45,625 nucleotides of DNA, from assembly GCA_025935755.1 (NCBI GenBank), contig JAICUQ010000008.1, positions 1-45,625 on the forward strand, given 5' to 3'. The notes under the pieces are model-generated. The model was not told the DNA's origin, did not search any database, and saw only the letters and a list, made by a program, of their open reading frames with translations. The position numbers and the translations under genes were made by a program. This stretch comes from Chthoniobacterales bacterium. GTDB lineage: Bacteria; Verrucomicrobiota; Verrucomicrobiia; Chthoniobacterales; UBA10450. Shown piece after piece: positions 1-8,356 of the stretch (position 1 is its first letter; every line of letters starts with the position of its first letter).

Positions 1-1
1 C

Positions 2-1486
2 GAGTGGAAAGGATTTCCGGCGGTTTTCTATCACTACGCGAGTTACTCCATCCCAATATGTTTAGCCAAGGTGGCATCTCTTCCAGGCTATGAGACCGTC
101 ATAGGCTTTTGGGCACCATTCGGTTCCTTTCTCACCGGATTGGCGAGCTACGCCCTGGGTCGAGTGTTTTGGAGTCAAGCGGCCGGACTAGCGGCATTGG
201 TAGCTACTTTTCTGATACCAGATCTCTGCTTGTTAAACATTGCTCACCCCACCTACGGCTATTTCTGGCTGCAGCACGTGGCTCCAGGTGGGTTGTACGC
301 TTTAGCAGTGGCCGGCATAGCCGTGGCATTCATTTTCAAAGGAGTACGGGAGGCACATCGTTTGTGGATCGCTTCTGGCGTTGCGCTGGGAGCTCTTGTC
401 GTTTTTTTCAAAATTCAGATCTTCGCCGCTGCTTTTCCTTTGCTGGTTGCTTTTGCGATCGTCGGATGGCCGCCACGCAACAAATGGCAATGGCTAATAG
501 TTGCCGGCTGCGTTGCCGCCGGAGTTGCCATGCTCCCGCTGGCCAATCGTTTTTATGTCGGTCCGAACGTCCAATTCGATCTTTCCGGGAGTGTTTGGTA
601 TTGGCACGCGTTAGCCAAATTGGCGAACGGAACGCCTGTTGCGAGTTGGTACGCCGCTTTCAACGAGGCTCATCCGTTCCCCACGCATCTGCCGCAGGCA
701 CTCGGTTTACTCATGCTCAATGCCTTGGGAATCTTCGCGATCATAGCGCCATTTGTTTGGCTGTTTGTCGCGTGGCGCAAAGAGTGGCAGGCCTCCGAGG
801 GAATTTCAGTCGCTGCAATAGCGATTCTCTCGTTGATGACGTTTGGAATGGGCGGAACCGGTACCTCAGATAATGCCCACGAATTCATACATCGGCCGTT
901 CGTATGGGCGTACTGGCTAGTGGGCTCGCTCGCCGCAGGGCGCCTCTTTTCAATCCTCTCAAACCGTCGCCCGCAACTTTGGAACCGAGGCATTGCCGTG
1001 AGCGCAATAGTTTTATTACTTGTTCCGGTGTGTTATGGCGCCGGCTTACAGCGTGGTAAAGGATCCGTAGGTAATATGCGTGCCAATGTTCACGTGGATC
1101 GTGGTCTGATCGATTGCGCGCGCTATATTAGAAACCAGCCTCCTGCCGATGCCGTCGTCCAAGATTCGCAACTGGACAAGCTTCTCATCCTTGGAGGATT
1201 AGACGACCGACCGACGTTCGCCGCGAGAGTCGATGAGTGGACGAGACAAAGCAAAGTCTTCCGAGAGTCTGGTTACCAGGAGCAGTTGGGAAAACTGCAA
1301 AGGCTGAAGCAGGCCACGACCAATTCCGATCTCCAAGATGCCGTCCGCGACACCGGAATCCGCTGGTACGTGACGCATCCAGATGATACAAACGTATGGC
1401 CGGCCGAGTTTCGTGATCAGCCCGCGTTCGAGTCGAATGGCTATCGAGTTTACGACATGCAGCGTTGCCTCGAACTGCGCGGATAA
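2..1486 (+). CDS. Polytopic membrane protein, GT-C glycosyltransferase-like, 5' end outside window
   Basis: The frame is open from base 2, so the gene starts left of the window; a GTG at 71 is possible but residues before it (GFPAVFYHYASY) read like the same protein. What is visible is a series of hydrophobic segments to about codon 340, followed by a soluble C-terminal part with a YIRNQPPADAVVQDS stretch. Such a soluble tail after the membrane domain is common in lipid-linked sugar transferases (GT-C, PMT/ArnT-like), which act at the cytoplasmic membrane on the periplasmic side. The acceptor and sugar cannot be read. It resembles in layout the membrane protein at 19218-20702. Stop is TAA. 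A plain membrane protein without transferase activity is possible because the N-terminal acidic catalytic loop is missing from the window. Confidence 0.65.
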   Translation, partial: EWKGFPAVFYHYASYSIPICLAKVASLPGYETVIGFWAPFGSFLTGLASYALGRVFWSQAAGLAALVATFLIPDLCLLNIAHPTYGYFWLQHVAPGGLYALAVAGIAVAFIFKGVREAHRLWIASGVALGALVVFFKIQIFAAAFPLLVAFAIVGWPPRNKWQWLIVAGCVAAGVAMLPLANRFYVGPNVQFDLSGSVWYWHALAKLANGTPVASWYAAFNEAHPFPTHLPQALGLLMLNALGIFAIIAPFVWLFVAWRKEWQASEGISVAAIAILSLMTFGMGGTGTSDNAHEFIHRPFVWAYWLVGSLAAGRLFSILSNRRPQLWNRGIAVSAIVLLLVPVCYGAGLQRGKGSVGNMRANVHVDRGLIDCARYIRNQPPADAVVQDSQLDKLLILGGLDDRPTFAARVDEWTRQSKVFRESGYQEQLGKLQRLKQATTNSDLQDAVRDTGIRWYVTHPDDTNVWPAEFRDQPAFESNGYRVYDMQRCLELRG

Positions 1487-1534
1487 CATTAGGCACCCGC
1501 CTATTGTCTGAATGCGTGAGCTTCACCACCATTA

Positions 1535-1635
1535 GGCATTCAACGTTCAACGCTCAACATCCAACCTCCAACTCTCAATGAAGAGAATCATGAATTGGGC
1601 GTTGAAAATTGGGCGTTGAGCGTTGAGCGTTTGCC
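1535..1635. repeat. 7-nt-periodic inverted array (NYYCAAY family) before purC
   Basis: The left arm, from 1538, reads in sevens: ATTCAAC, GTTCAAC, GCTCAAC, ATCCAAC, CTCCAAC, TCTCAAT. The right arm (1600-1635) carries the complement, GTTGAGC GTTGAGC GTTTGCC. Bases 1535-1558 pair with 1615-1635 with few mismatches, so the transcript could fold into a long hairpin ending 2 nt before the purC ATG. A related array is at 32139-32210. The role is unknown; it might affect purC translation or the end of the upstream transcript. Confidence 0.75.
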
Positions 1636-1637
1636 CC

Positions 1638-2534
1638 ATGCAACCGTCTACGCAATCCTCAATCGATCTCCCCGGAATCAAAAAACTGCGCAGTGGCAAG
1701 GTGCGCGAAGTATTCGACCTCGGCGAGACACTGCTTTTTGTGGTCACCGATCGGATCTCGGCGTTCGACGTAATCCTCCCCGATCCGATTCCTTACAAAG
1801 GCGCAGTGCTGAATCAGATTTCCGCGTATTGGTTCAAGCGATTCGACGACATCCGAAATCACTTTGTCACTGCGAAATTCGACGAGTTCCCGAAAGAATT
1901 GCAGCCGTTCCGGGAACAGCTGGCGGGACGTTCCATGATCGTAAAAAAAACCCAGCCTTTGCCGGTGGAATGCGTGGTCCGCGGCTATCTGGCCGGTTCC
2001 GGTTGGAAAGAATACCAGGAATCCCAGAGCGTTTGCGGCATCAAATTACCCGCGGGACTGAAACTGGCATCCAAATTACCCGAGCCAATTTTCACTCCGG
2101 CCACCAAAGCGGAAACAGGTCACGACGAAAACATCGACATGAAACGGTGCACCGAGATCCTGGGCAACGATTTGGCCGAGCGCGTGAAGACGCTTAGCCT
2201 GGAAATTTATTCGCGCGGCCGCGATCACGCAGACGAGTGCGGGATCATCGTGGCAGACACGAAATTTGAGTTCGGCACTGTCGGTGACGATTTGCTTTTG
2301 ATTGACGAATGTCTGACGCCCGATTCTTCGCGTTTCTGGCCCAAGGACGAATATGGCGTCGGCCAGAGCCCGCCAAGCTTCGACAAGCAATTTGTGCGGG
2401 ATTATCTGGAAACCCTCGATTGGGACAAGAGTCCCCCTGCCCCGCGCTTGCCGAAGGAAGTGATTGAAAAAAGTTCGGCCAAATACGTCGAGGCGTTTCG
2501 TCGCCTGACGGGTGACGAGTTGGTAGACGTGTAA
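1638..2534 (+). CDS. purC: Phosphoribosylaminoimidazole-succinocarboxamide synthase (SAICAR synthetase)
   Basis: Cytosolic enzyme of de novo purine synthesis that joins CAIR and aspartate with ATP to give SAICAR. The 298-residue product belongs to the longer, ADE1-like class (about 300 residues) rather than the short 240-residue class. Visible signatures are SGKVREVFDLGE near residues 19-30, DRISAFD near 45, PVECVVRGYLAGSGWKEY near 110-130 and ADTKFEFG. ATG 1638 was chosen; a TTG at 1623 in the same frame lies inside the repeat arm and is unlikely. There is no convincing Shine-Dalgarno site because the heptamer array occupies that position. No other pur genes are adjacent. The product call is firm. 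Confidence 0.95.
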   Translation: MQPSTQSSIDLPGIKKLRSGKVREVFDLGETLLFVVTDRISAFDVILPDPIPYKGAVLNQISAYWFKRFDDIRNHFVTAKFDEFPKELQPFREQLAGRSMIVKKTQPLPVECVVRGYLAGSGWKEYQESQSVCGIKLPAGLKLASKLPEPIFTPATKAETGHDENIDMKRCTEILGNDLAERVKTLSLEIYSRGRDHADECGIIVADTKFEFGTVGDDLLLIDECLTPDSSRFWPKDEYGVGQSPPSFDKQFVRDYLETLDWDKSPPAPRLPKEVIEKSSAKYVEAFRRLTGDELVDV

Positions 2535-2548
2535 ACACGATTTCGCTC

Positions 2549-2673
2549 GTCATGTCGAGCGAAGTCCAGACATCCCGCTAAGTTACCTCACCGTGATGCC
2601 ACGGGATTGAAAACCTGGTCTCGCCCCGAACACTTTCGGGGTGCGTTGCAGCCTCGACTTCGCGCGGAATGAC
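2549..2673. repeat. Inverted repeat of the TGTCATTC/GAGCG family
   Basis: GTCATGTCGAGCGAAGTC at 2549-2566 is nearly the reverse complement of GACTTCGCGCGGAATGAC at 2656-2673. Between them lies a perfect 7-bp hairpin, CCCCGAA/TTCGGGG (2624-2641), with loop CACT. The whole intergenic space between purC and the sulfatase gene is filled by this element. Related copies are at 7855-7873 and 43349-43445. It may help terminate purC transcripts, but no T-tract follows. Confidence 0.65.
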
Positions 2674-2738
2674 ATTTACGAGACGCTCTGTACACTAGCG
2701 CCGCGACAAATCGAGACGTCCGCAGTCACGTTGCGACG

Positions 2739-4280
2739 ATGCCACACGACCGGCCTGACATTTTGTTTATCATGACCGACCAGCAGCGGTTCGACACGAT
2801 CGCTGCGCTCGGGAACTCGCACATTTATACGCCAAACATGGATCGGCTCGTGCGAAGGGGAATTAGCTTTTCGAACGCATACGCAACCTGCCCGGTTTGC
2901 GTTGCTGCGCGCTACACCATCCGTACCGGCTGCGAGCCGGCCACGACGCGCGTTTTCACCAACGCCAGGGCGAATGCGGTGGCTGATCAAGCCGTGGAAA
3001 TGGAAAAACGTTGCGGACCCTACCTCGGGCGAACAATGTCGCGCCTCGGCTACCGGACTTTTGGAGTCGGAAAATTCCACACCAATCCGTGGAATGAGGA
3101 TCTTGGTTTCGAAACGTTGTGGCGCTGCGAAGAAACTTATCACCCGCCGAACCGGGAAGGCGATGACTACGGTTCCTGGCTGGCGCGGGAGCATCCCGAG
3201 TTCGATTTCCTCGAGCAGCCAATGGGCGAGCGCTCTGAGATGTTTTACCTGCCACAGCGCAGCCCGCTTCCAGCCAATCTGGGCGGAGAATGGTGGACGG
3301 CTGATCGTACCATCGAGGAAATCGCAAAATCCAATGATTCGCGCCCGTTCTTTGGGTTTGTGTCCTTCATTGGGCCGCATCCGCCGCTGGCTCCGCCGAT
3401 TCCTTTCAACCGGATGTACAATCCCGATCGATTGCCGGAGCCTGTCCTCGGCAAAATCGAAGAAGATGAGCTGGACGAGGAAATTCCCTTCATGCGTCAC
3501 GCCATTTGGGCGGAAGCCATCAACCCGGCATTAGCGAAAATCGTTAAGGCCCGTTACTACGGCGAGGTCACCTATTTGGACTATTGCCTGGGACGAATTC
3601 TGGACGCCGTCGAAGCGCGACCAAACCCTGAAAATGTTCTCATTTGTTTTTTTGCCGATCATGGCGATCTGCTCGGCGACCATCACGGCTGGCAGAAGCA
3701 AAACTTCTTCGAGGCGGCTTGCCGTGTTCCTTTGCTGCTCAGTTGGCCGGGCGTGCTGCCCGCGGGAACCGATCAAACCCAATTGATCAGCCTGGCAGAT
3801 CTTTTTGCCATTGCCACAGGAGCAGCGGGCGAGTGTCACGCACGAGAAGGCATCGACGTTCTGAAGATGTTGCGAGGCGAACTCGCAGCGCGTCAGCATC
3901 TCGTCGGGATGGTGGAAGTCCCCGGCTCACAAGATTTCAAAATCATGGTCCTGACTGAGGAATGGAAATACATTTTTATGGCGAACGGTGGACGCGAACA
4001 GCTCTTCAATCGAAAGAACGATCCTAACGAGTTGTCGAACCGCGTCGGTTCGTCCACGGCGATGAGAGACGACTTGTATGCCTTGGCGGTGAAAGCCTGC
4101 CGGGTCCCTGGGGCGACCGACGCGCTGGAAGGCCAGAACCTTCGTGCATTTCCGTTTCGTCAACGGCCGCCGGTTCGCATCTATCAATTCGATCGGTCCA
4201 GGGGTGTTCTCGGATTTCCCGATAAACCTCAGGACTCGCTAAAAACCTTCGACCGAGTCACGCTGAGATCGTTGGAGTAA
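2739..4280 (+). CDS. Sulfatase family hydrolase (formylglycine type)
   Basis: Arylsulfatase-superfamily protein of 513 residues that should hydrolyse a sulfate (or phosphate/phosphonate) ester. An N-terminal metal ligand pair is seen in TDQQ (D14, Q15). The motif C-V-A-A-R (C54-R58) fits the C-x-P/A-x-R signature whose Cys is oxidised to formylglycine. The core metal motif DHGD is at 307-310, followed by LLGDHHGWQKQNFFE. No signal peptide is seen, so it may be cytosolic, as in choline-sulfatase or phosphonate monoester hydrolase types. ATG 2739 gives a normal family N-terminus. Only 2 nt separate it from the methyltransferase gene downstream, so the three genes 2739-5760 look like one operon. 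The substrate is unknown, and no sulfatase-maturing enzyme gene is in the window. Confidence 0.9.
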   Translation: MPHDRPDILFIMTDQQRFDTIAALGNSHIYTPNMDRLVRRGISFSNAYATCPVCVAARYTIRTGCEPATTRVFTNARANAVADQAVEMEKRCGPYLGRTMSRLGYRTFGVGKFHTNPWNEDLGFETLWRCEETYHPPNREGDDYGSWLAREHPEFDFLEQPMGERSEMFYLPQRSPLPANLGGEWWTADRTIEEIAKSNDSRPFFGFVSFIGPHPPLAPPIPFNRMYNPDRLPEPVLGKIEEDELDEEIPFMRHAIWAEAINPALAKIVKARYYGEVTYLDYCLGRILDAVEARPNPENVLICFFADHGDLLGDHHGWQKQNFFEAACRVPLLLSWPGVLPAGTDQTQLISLADLFAIATGAAGECHAREGIDVLKMLRGELAARQHLVGMVEVPGSQDFKIMVLTEEWKYIFMANGGREQLFNRKNDPNELSNRVGSSTAMRDDLYALAVKACRVPGATDALEGQNLRAFPFRQRPPVRIYQFDRSRGVLGFPDKPQDSLKTFDRVTLRSLE

Positions 4281-4282
4281 AA

Positions 4283-5014
4283 ATGGAACGCGCTTCCAAA
4301 TATCGGGAAGACCTTGGCCTTGGCCTTAAACCGGGCGACCCGCAGTATCGCGCTTACGTCGGACCACCGGAGGATTACGACTTGATCGCTGCGATGGCTT
4401 TCAATCTCCTGACCACGCTTGGTCTGCGCCAGCATCATTCGTTGCTTGACCTCGGTTGCGGTTCACTGCGGATCGGACGGCTTTTGATTCCTTACCTGAA
4501 CCAAGGCAGATACTTTGGCGTAGAGCCTAACAAATGGCTGGTCGAGGACGGAATCCGGCGGGAGTTGGGCGAAACTTTGGTGCAAATCAAACGTCCGACA
4601 TTCTTTTTTTCCGATTCACCCGATACGATTGCGCAGATAAGACTCTCTTTCGATTTCGCGCTAGCCCAATCCATCTTCAGTCATTGCGGGCTGGATTTGA
4701 TCAAGGGGTGGTTGTCTGCGATTTCGCGTTCACTGGCTAACGACGGAGCCTTCGTTGCCACGTTTTTGGTCGGCGAGGAAGACTCTACCAAAACAGGCTG
4801 GATCTATCCCGACTGCGTTAATTACCCGCCGGCTACACTCGAACGAGCAGCCACGGACGTGAATCTGCGATTCGAAATTTTGGATTGGAAACATCCGCGC
4901 CAGACATGGGCACTTTTTGCCGCCCCGGGATTCGATTCCACCTGGTTTAAAAAACAGCCTCTTACCTGGAACACCGGGTTGAAAAGAGCGCTGAGCCAAA
5001 AACATCAGCCGTGA
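4283..5014 (+). CDS. Class I SAM-dependent methyltransferase
   Basis: A 243-residue cytosolic protein with a Rossmann methyltransferase core. Motif I is LLDLGCGSLRIG near residue 54-65 and the acidic end of strand beta-2 is GVEP near 80. The N-terminus (KYREDLGLGLKPGDPQYRAYVGPP) is not a known catalytic domain to me. A GGAG sits 6 nt before the ATG, within the end of the sulfatase gene. The stop overlaps the next start in GTGA (5011-5014), so translation is probably coupled to the second methyltransferase. The acceptor cannot be inferred; the sulfatase neighbour hints at modification of a sulfated sugar or surface molecule, which is conjecture. Confidence 0.85.
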   Translation: MERASKYREDLGLGLKPGDPQYRAYVGPPEDYDLIAAMAFNLLTTLGLRQHHSLLDLGCGSLRIGRLLIPYLNQGRYFGVEPNKWLVEDGIRRELGETLVQIKRPTFFFSDSPDTIAQIRLSFDFALAQSIFSHCGLDLIKGWLSAISRSLANDGAFVATFLVGEEDSTKTGWIYPDCVNYPPATLERAATDVNLRFEILDWKHPRQTWALFAAPGFDSTWFKKQPLTWNTGLKRALSQKHQP

Positions 5015-5760
5015 CTAACGAGAAGATCTTTGCGACGCCACGCAAGGTGGACGATGTCGCCGATTGTTACTTCTACCACACGATGGAACTCCCGCGCCAC
5101 GGAGTGATCGAGGGACGAGATTGGGATCTGCGCGGCCGAGTGGATGAATATCTCGGCCATGTCGATTTTGCCGGTCAACGCGTTTTAGAAATCGGTCCCG
5201 CCAGCGGTTTCTTAACATTCGAGATGGAAAAGCGCGGTGCCGACGTGAGCTCGGTCGAAGTCACAGACGAACACGGCTGGGACTTTGTTCCGTATCCGGA
5301 TGCAAGATTAAAAGAGATATTCGGCCCGCGTGGAATCGTGATGCAACAGTTGAAAAACTCATACTGGTTCAGTCATGCCGCATTCCGATCCAAGGCCAAG
5401 GTTTACTATGGCGACGCTTACAATTTGCCTGCGACGCTCGGACAATTCGACATCGCCGTGATGGGAGCGGTGCTGCTCCACTGCCGCGACGCGCTGCGGA
5501 TTGTCGAGCAGTGCGCGAAAAGAGCAAAGACGCTTATCATCGTCGATAAATTCCATCCCGACCTAGAAGGCGCGCCAGTCTGTCGCCTCGTTCCGACTGC
5601 GGAGAATTTGATCTGGCACACGTGGTGGCACTTCAGTACTCAATTCTTCACACAGTTTTCAGCAGTGATGGGTTTCGCGACCTCGAAGCCGACGACGCAC
5701 GAGCAGTATCACCGCGGACGAGCACACACGCTTTTCACTCTCGTCGCACGGCGAGAATGA
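5011..5760 (+). CDS. Class I SAM-dependent methyltransferase, CmoB-like core
   Basis: A 249-residue protein starting at GTG 5011, which overlaps the previous stop by 4 nt. It has a DWDLRG motif before the SAM-binding loop VLEIGPASGFLTFEMEKRGA (near residues 57-76), an arrangement also seen in CmoB-related methyltransferases. The C-terminal part is rich in aromatics (NLIWHTWWHFSTQFFTQF). The real CmoB is longer and acts on tRNA wobble uridine; this protein is shorter, so tRNA modification is not implied. The operon context suggests work on the same substrate pathway as the preceding methyltransferase and sulfatase. It is the last gene of the operon. Confidence 0.85.
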   Translation: MTNEKIFATPRKVDDVADCYFYHTMELPRHGVIEGRDWDLRGRVDEYLGHVDFAGQRVLEIGPASGFLTFEMEKRGADVSSVEVTDEHGWDFVPYPDARLKEIFGPRGIVMQQLKNSYWFSHAAFRSKAKVYYGDAYNLPATLGQFDIAVMGAVLLHCRDALRIVEQCAKRAKTLIIVDKFHPDLEGAPVCRLVPTAENLIWHTWWHFSTQFFTQFSAVMGFATSKPTTHEQYHRGRAHTLFTLVARRE

Positions 5761-5833
5761 TGTGTCGCACTGCCTCCGAAATTGACAGCCGGTTCTGCAT
5801 CTTGGTAAAAGTGCCGCTATACTCTGAACTGTT

Positions 5834-6745
5834 ATGCGCCTGTCCATGCTGAGGCGAATGCGGAACGTATTTTGCATACGTTTGTTAATAACAGCCGGCA
5901 TCGTTGCGTCGGGGCTCATCGTTTCCGCGCACGCGACCACCGAGGATGGATCGGAAGACGATGCATGGGGTTGGGTCGATGGCCTTTTCCCCTGTGCTAC
6001 GCCCAGGCCAACCCCATGCCCGGGTCGCTGTTCTCAAAAAGTAGGCCTAACCGAGAATTTTGATGGTGTGGTTCCGCCTATACTACCTCCAGATTGGCTG
6101 GCAACCAACGCCTTGGGATCGCCGCCGCTCTGGGTCACATCTAATTCCGGGCTCCCGGTGCCACCTTCGGAATCGCCGCCCAATGCTGCGTTCGTTGACG
6201 ATCCAGGTGTCGTAAGCGACAAGCGGCTCGACTCGCTGCACTTTTCCGTTTCGGGGACCGGAGTACAACTGATTTTCGATCACAACTTCAATCTCCAAGC
6301 GTCGGACGTGGACCCAAACGTTGGGTTCGATGGCGGCGTACTGGAGATCAGTTTTGACGGTGGAAATACCTTTCAAGACATTCTCGCCGTTGGCGGCAGC
6401 TTCAGTTTTGGTGGTTATAACCGCACAATCAGTACCGATCGGGGTAGTCCCATCGCAGGTCGCCAGGCGTGGAGCGGTAATTCGGGAGGTTTTATCTGTA
6501 CAATAGTCCACCTGCCATTCCTCCCCCCAGGCGGCAGGTTCCGATGGCGAATGGCCAGCGACAACAGTGGCTCCGGCGAAGGCTGGCGGGTCGACACAGT
6601 TGCTGTCACTATGTGCGCCCGGATTCCGGGTTGTTCACCGACTCCTCATCCCCGCCCCACGCCGGCCCCACGACCGGTGCCGGCGGCACCTCCAAGTCCT
6701 CGCGCTACACCAGCGTTTACTCCAGTACCGCGCCCGAGTCCGTGA
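5834..6745 (+). CDS. Secreted protein of unknown function with Pro-rich tail
   Basis: A 303-residue product with an N-terminal signal peptide (hydrophobic stretch FCIRLLITAGIVASGLIVS, likely cleavage after AHA near residue 34). The mature start contains CATPRPTPCPGRC. The middle, about residues 70-265, contains ENFDGVVPPILPPDW and SFDGGNTFQDI and looks like the beta-sandwich 'carbohydrate-binding/MAM-like' region often found in secreted proteins of this group. The last 35 residues are Pro/Arg/Thr-rich (PRPTPAPRPVP ... FTPVPRPSP). Similar tails end the cupredoxin protein at 34473-35900. No enzyme motif is recognised. ATG 5834 gives the longest leader; in-frame ATGs at codons 5 and 9 are alternatives. 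A TATACT lies at 5818-5823, but no matching -35 box was found. Confidence 0.7.
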   Translation: MRLSMLRRMRNVFCIRLLITAGIVASGLIVSAHATTEDGSEDDAWGWVDGLFPCATPRPTPCPGRCSQKVGLTENFDGVVPPILPPDWLATNALGSPPLWVTSNSGLPVPPSESPPNAAFVDDPGVVSDKRLDSLHFSVSGTGVQLIFDHNFNLQASDVDPNVGFDGGVLEISFDGGNTFQDILAVGGSFSFGGYNRTISTDRGSPIAGRQAWSGNSGGFICTIVHLPFLPPGGRFRWRMASDNSGSGEGWRVDTVAVTMCARIPGCSPTPHPRPTPAPRPVPAAPPSPRATPAFTPVPRPSP

Positions 6746-6757
6746 TATCCTACCAAT

Positions 6758-6802
6758 TGTAGGGCATCAGACGCGCTGGTGTTTCACAGAAGCGCCCTAC
6801 AA
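6758..6802. repeat. TTGTAGGGC palindromic element between convergent genes
   Basis: TTGTAGGGC (6758-6766) and GCCCTACAA (6794-6802) form a perfect 9-bp inverted repeat around a 27-nt middle containing GACGCGCTGGTGTTTCACAG. The right arm, read on the minus strand, supplies the last Leu codon and the TAG stop of mdh (TTG TAG). A second copy is at 44155-44204, also between convergent genes. A two-way terminator role is possible. Confidence 0.7.
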
Positions 6803-7777
6803 CAATTCATTAACAAGCGATTTCTCTTCCTTTAATTCTGCGACTGACGCGTCGATTTTCCCGCGGCTGAAATCGTTGAGCGGAACGCCTTGCACGATTT
6901 CCCATTTTCCACTCCGCACGCGGACTGGGAACGACGAGATCAATCCTTTCTCGACGTCGTAACTCCCATCGGAACAAACTGCCACGCTGTGCCAATCGTC
7001 GCCCGGGGTGTCGATACGAAGAGAGTACACGGTGTCCACGATGGCATTTGCAGCTGAGCCGGCTGACGAAAGGCCACGCGCTTTGATGACCGCAGCGCCA
7101 CGCTGTTGCACCGTGGCGATAAACTCCTCCTTCAGCCATTTCTCGTCTCCGATCACTTCGTTGGCAGGCCGACCATCGATTCTGGCGTTGTAGAAATCCG
7201 GGTACTGCGTCGAAGAATGATTTCCCCAGATGGTCATGTTCGTAACCGAGCGAATGCTTACGCCGGCTTTCTGCGCAAGCTGCGCGCGTGCGCGGTTTTC
7301 ATCCAGCCGCGTCATGGCGAACCAGCGGTCGCTCGGGATCTCTTTTGCGTTGTTCATGGCGATCAGGCAATTGGTATTGCATGGATTTCCGACCACGAGG
7401 ACGCGCACGTCGGCTGCCGCATTTTTTTGAATCGCCTGACCTTGTCCGATGAAAATTTTGCCGTTAATCCCGAGCAGATCTTTCCGTTCCATGCCGGCCT
7501 TGCGCGGCACGCTTCCGACTAACAACGCCCAGTTCACGTCGCGAAAGCCTTCATTGAGATCGGCCGTTGGTGTGATCGATTCAAGAAGCGGGAAAGCGCA
7601 ATCGTTCAATTCCATGACCACGCCTTCCAATGCGCCGAGCACAGCAGGGATTTCGATGAGATGCAGGCTGACCGGTTGATCGTGCCCGAACATTTGTCCG
7701 GAAGCGATGCGAAAGAGAAGTGCGTAACCGATGTGCCCGGCGGCGCCGGTCACAGCAACTTTAATCGGAGTTTTCAT
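6797..7777 (-). CDS. mdh: Malate dehydrogenase
   Basis: NAD-dependent malate/oxaloacetate interconversion in the TCA cycle, cytosolic. The 326-residue product matches the long MDH type (Thermus/actinobacterial and cytosolic eukaryotic class). The NAD-binding loop is GAAGHIG at residues 11-17, the substrate-binding loop carries [13 protein letters not shown], and the signature MTRLDENRA near 155 and catalytic His in GNHSST near 184 are present. ATG 7777 ([11 protein letters not shown]) fits family N-termini better than the upstream in-frame ATGs at 7798 and 7792. It is divergent from sufE and convergent with the secreted protein gene. Its stop codon lies in the arm of a repeat. Confidence 0.95.
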   Translation of the reverse strand: MKTPIKVAVTGAAGHIGYALLFRIASGQMFGHDQPVSLHLIEIPAVLGALEGVVMELNDCAFPLLESITPTADLNEGFRDVNWALLVGSVPRKAGMERKDLLGINGKIFIGQGQAIQKNAAADVRVLVVGNPCNTNCLIAMNNAKEIPSDRWFAMTRLDENRARAQLAQKAGVSIRSVTNMTIWGNHSSTQYPDFYNARIDGRPANEVIGDEKWLKEEFIATVQQRGAAVIKARGLSSAGSAANAIVDTVYSLRIDTPGDDWHSVAVCSDGSYDVEKGLISSFPVRVRSGKWEIVQGVPLNDFSRGKIDASVAELKEEKSLVNELL

Positions 7778-7854
7778 GGCGCAATTAGCCATAAACATCT
7801 TGTTGAGAGCAAGCGATTCCTATCGCCTTCGCCACGCTTACGACGGTGGCAGGC

Positions 7855-7873
7855 GACTTTGCTCGGAATGACA
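7855..7873. repeat. Fragment of the TGTCATTC/GAGCG repeat family
   Basis: GACTTTGCTCGGAATGACA closely matches the right arm of the element at 2549-2673 (GACTTCGCGCGGAATGAC). It lies in the 126-nt space between the divergent mdh and sufE starts, about 30 nt before the sufE ATG. No complementary arm is clear, so it looks like a partial copy. Confidence 0.5.
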
Positions 7874-7903
7874 GAGACGAGATCGGCCGTAGATTCTAAC
7901 GAG

Positions 7904-8356
7904 ATGTATCCAACGAAATTGAACAAGATCATCAATCTGTTTGAAACGCTGCCGGAAGACGAACGACGCGAGACGCTCGTTTCGTATGCAGACAACGTGA
8001 AACGGCAGGAGCCGCGCCAGGGTGAGAATTTTGACCTCGTCGATGTACGAAAAGACGAGGAGTGCACTGACACGGTGGGCGTTTATCTGCATGTAGATGA
8101 AGCGGGCAAAGCGCACATTCGCATGACGCTCGGCCCGGAAGTGCAAACGCTTACTCGCGCGATGACTGCGATTCTCTGCAAAGGACTGGAAGGCTCGACG
8201 CCGCAGGAGATTTTGGATCTGCCGAGTGATTTTGTAACACGAATCGTCGGCACCGAACTGGTGCGAGTCCGCAGCCAAACCGTTTATTACGTTCTGACTC
8301 GGATAAAAGGTATCTGCAAAGTCTATCTGGACCGCCAACGCATGGCCGCCGCGTAG
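7904..8356 (+). CDS. sufE: SufE-family cysteine desulfuration protein
   Basis: SufE accepts sulfur from the cysteine desulfurase SufS and passes it to the Fe-S scaffold in the cytosol. The 150-residue product has the expected length and fold pattern. The sulfur-accepting Cys is most likely C54 in VRKDEECTDTVGVYLH, which lines up with the GCQS loop of E. coli SufE. Downstream are the family helices AILCKGLEGSTPQEILDLP and the C-terminal ...YYVLTRIKGICKVYLD. ATG 7904 (MYPTKLNKIINLFETLPEDERRE) was chosen; upstream in-frame codons run into repeat sequence. No sufS or sufBCD is in the window. The repeat hairpin begins on the base after the TAG stop. Confidence 0.88.
   Translation: MYPTKLNKIINLFETLPEDERRETLVSYADNVKRQEPRQGENFDLVDVRKDEECTDTVGVYLHVDEAGKAHIRMTLGPEVQTLTRAMTAILCKGLEGSTPQEILDLPSDFVTRIVGTELVRVRSQTVYYVLTRIKGICKVYLDRQRMAAA

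Noticed and set aside
1623-1637. TTG start for purC at 1623
   Set aside because: It lies within the heptamer repeat arm, whereas ATG 1638 gives a normal N-terminus.
5782-5823. Promoter TTGACA...TATACT before the secreted protein gene
   Set aside because: The spacing is 30 nt, far from 16-18, so the pair is not a standard promoter.
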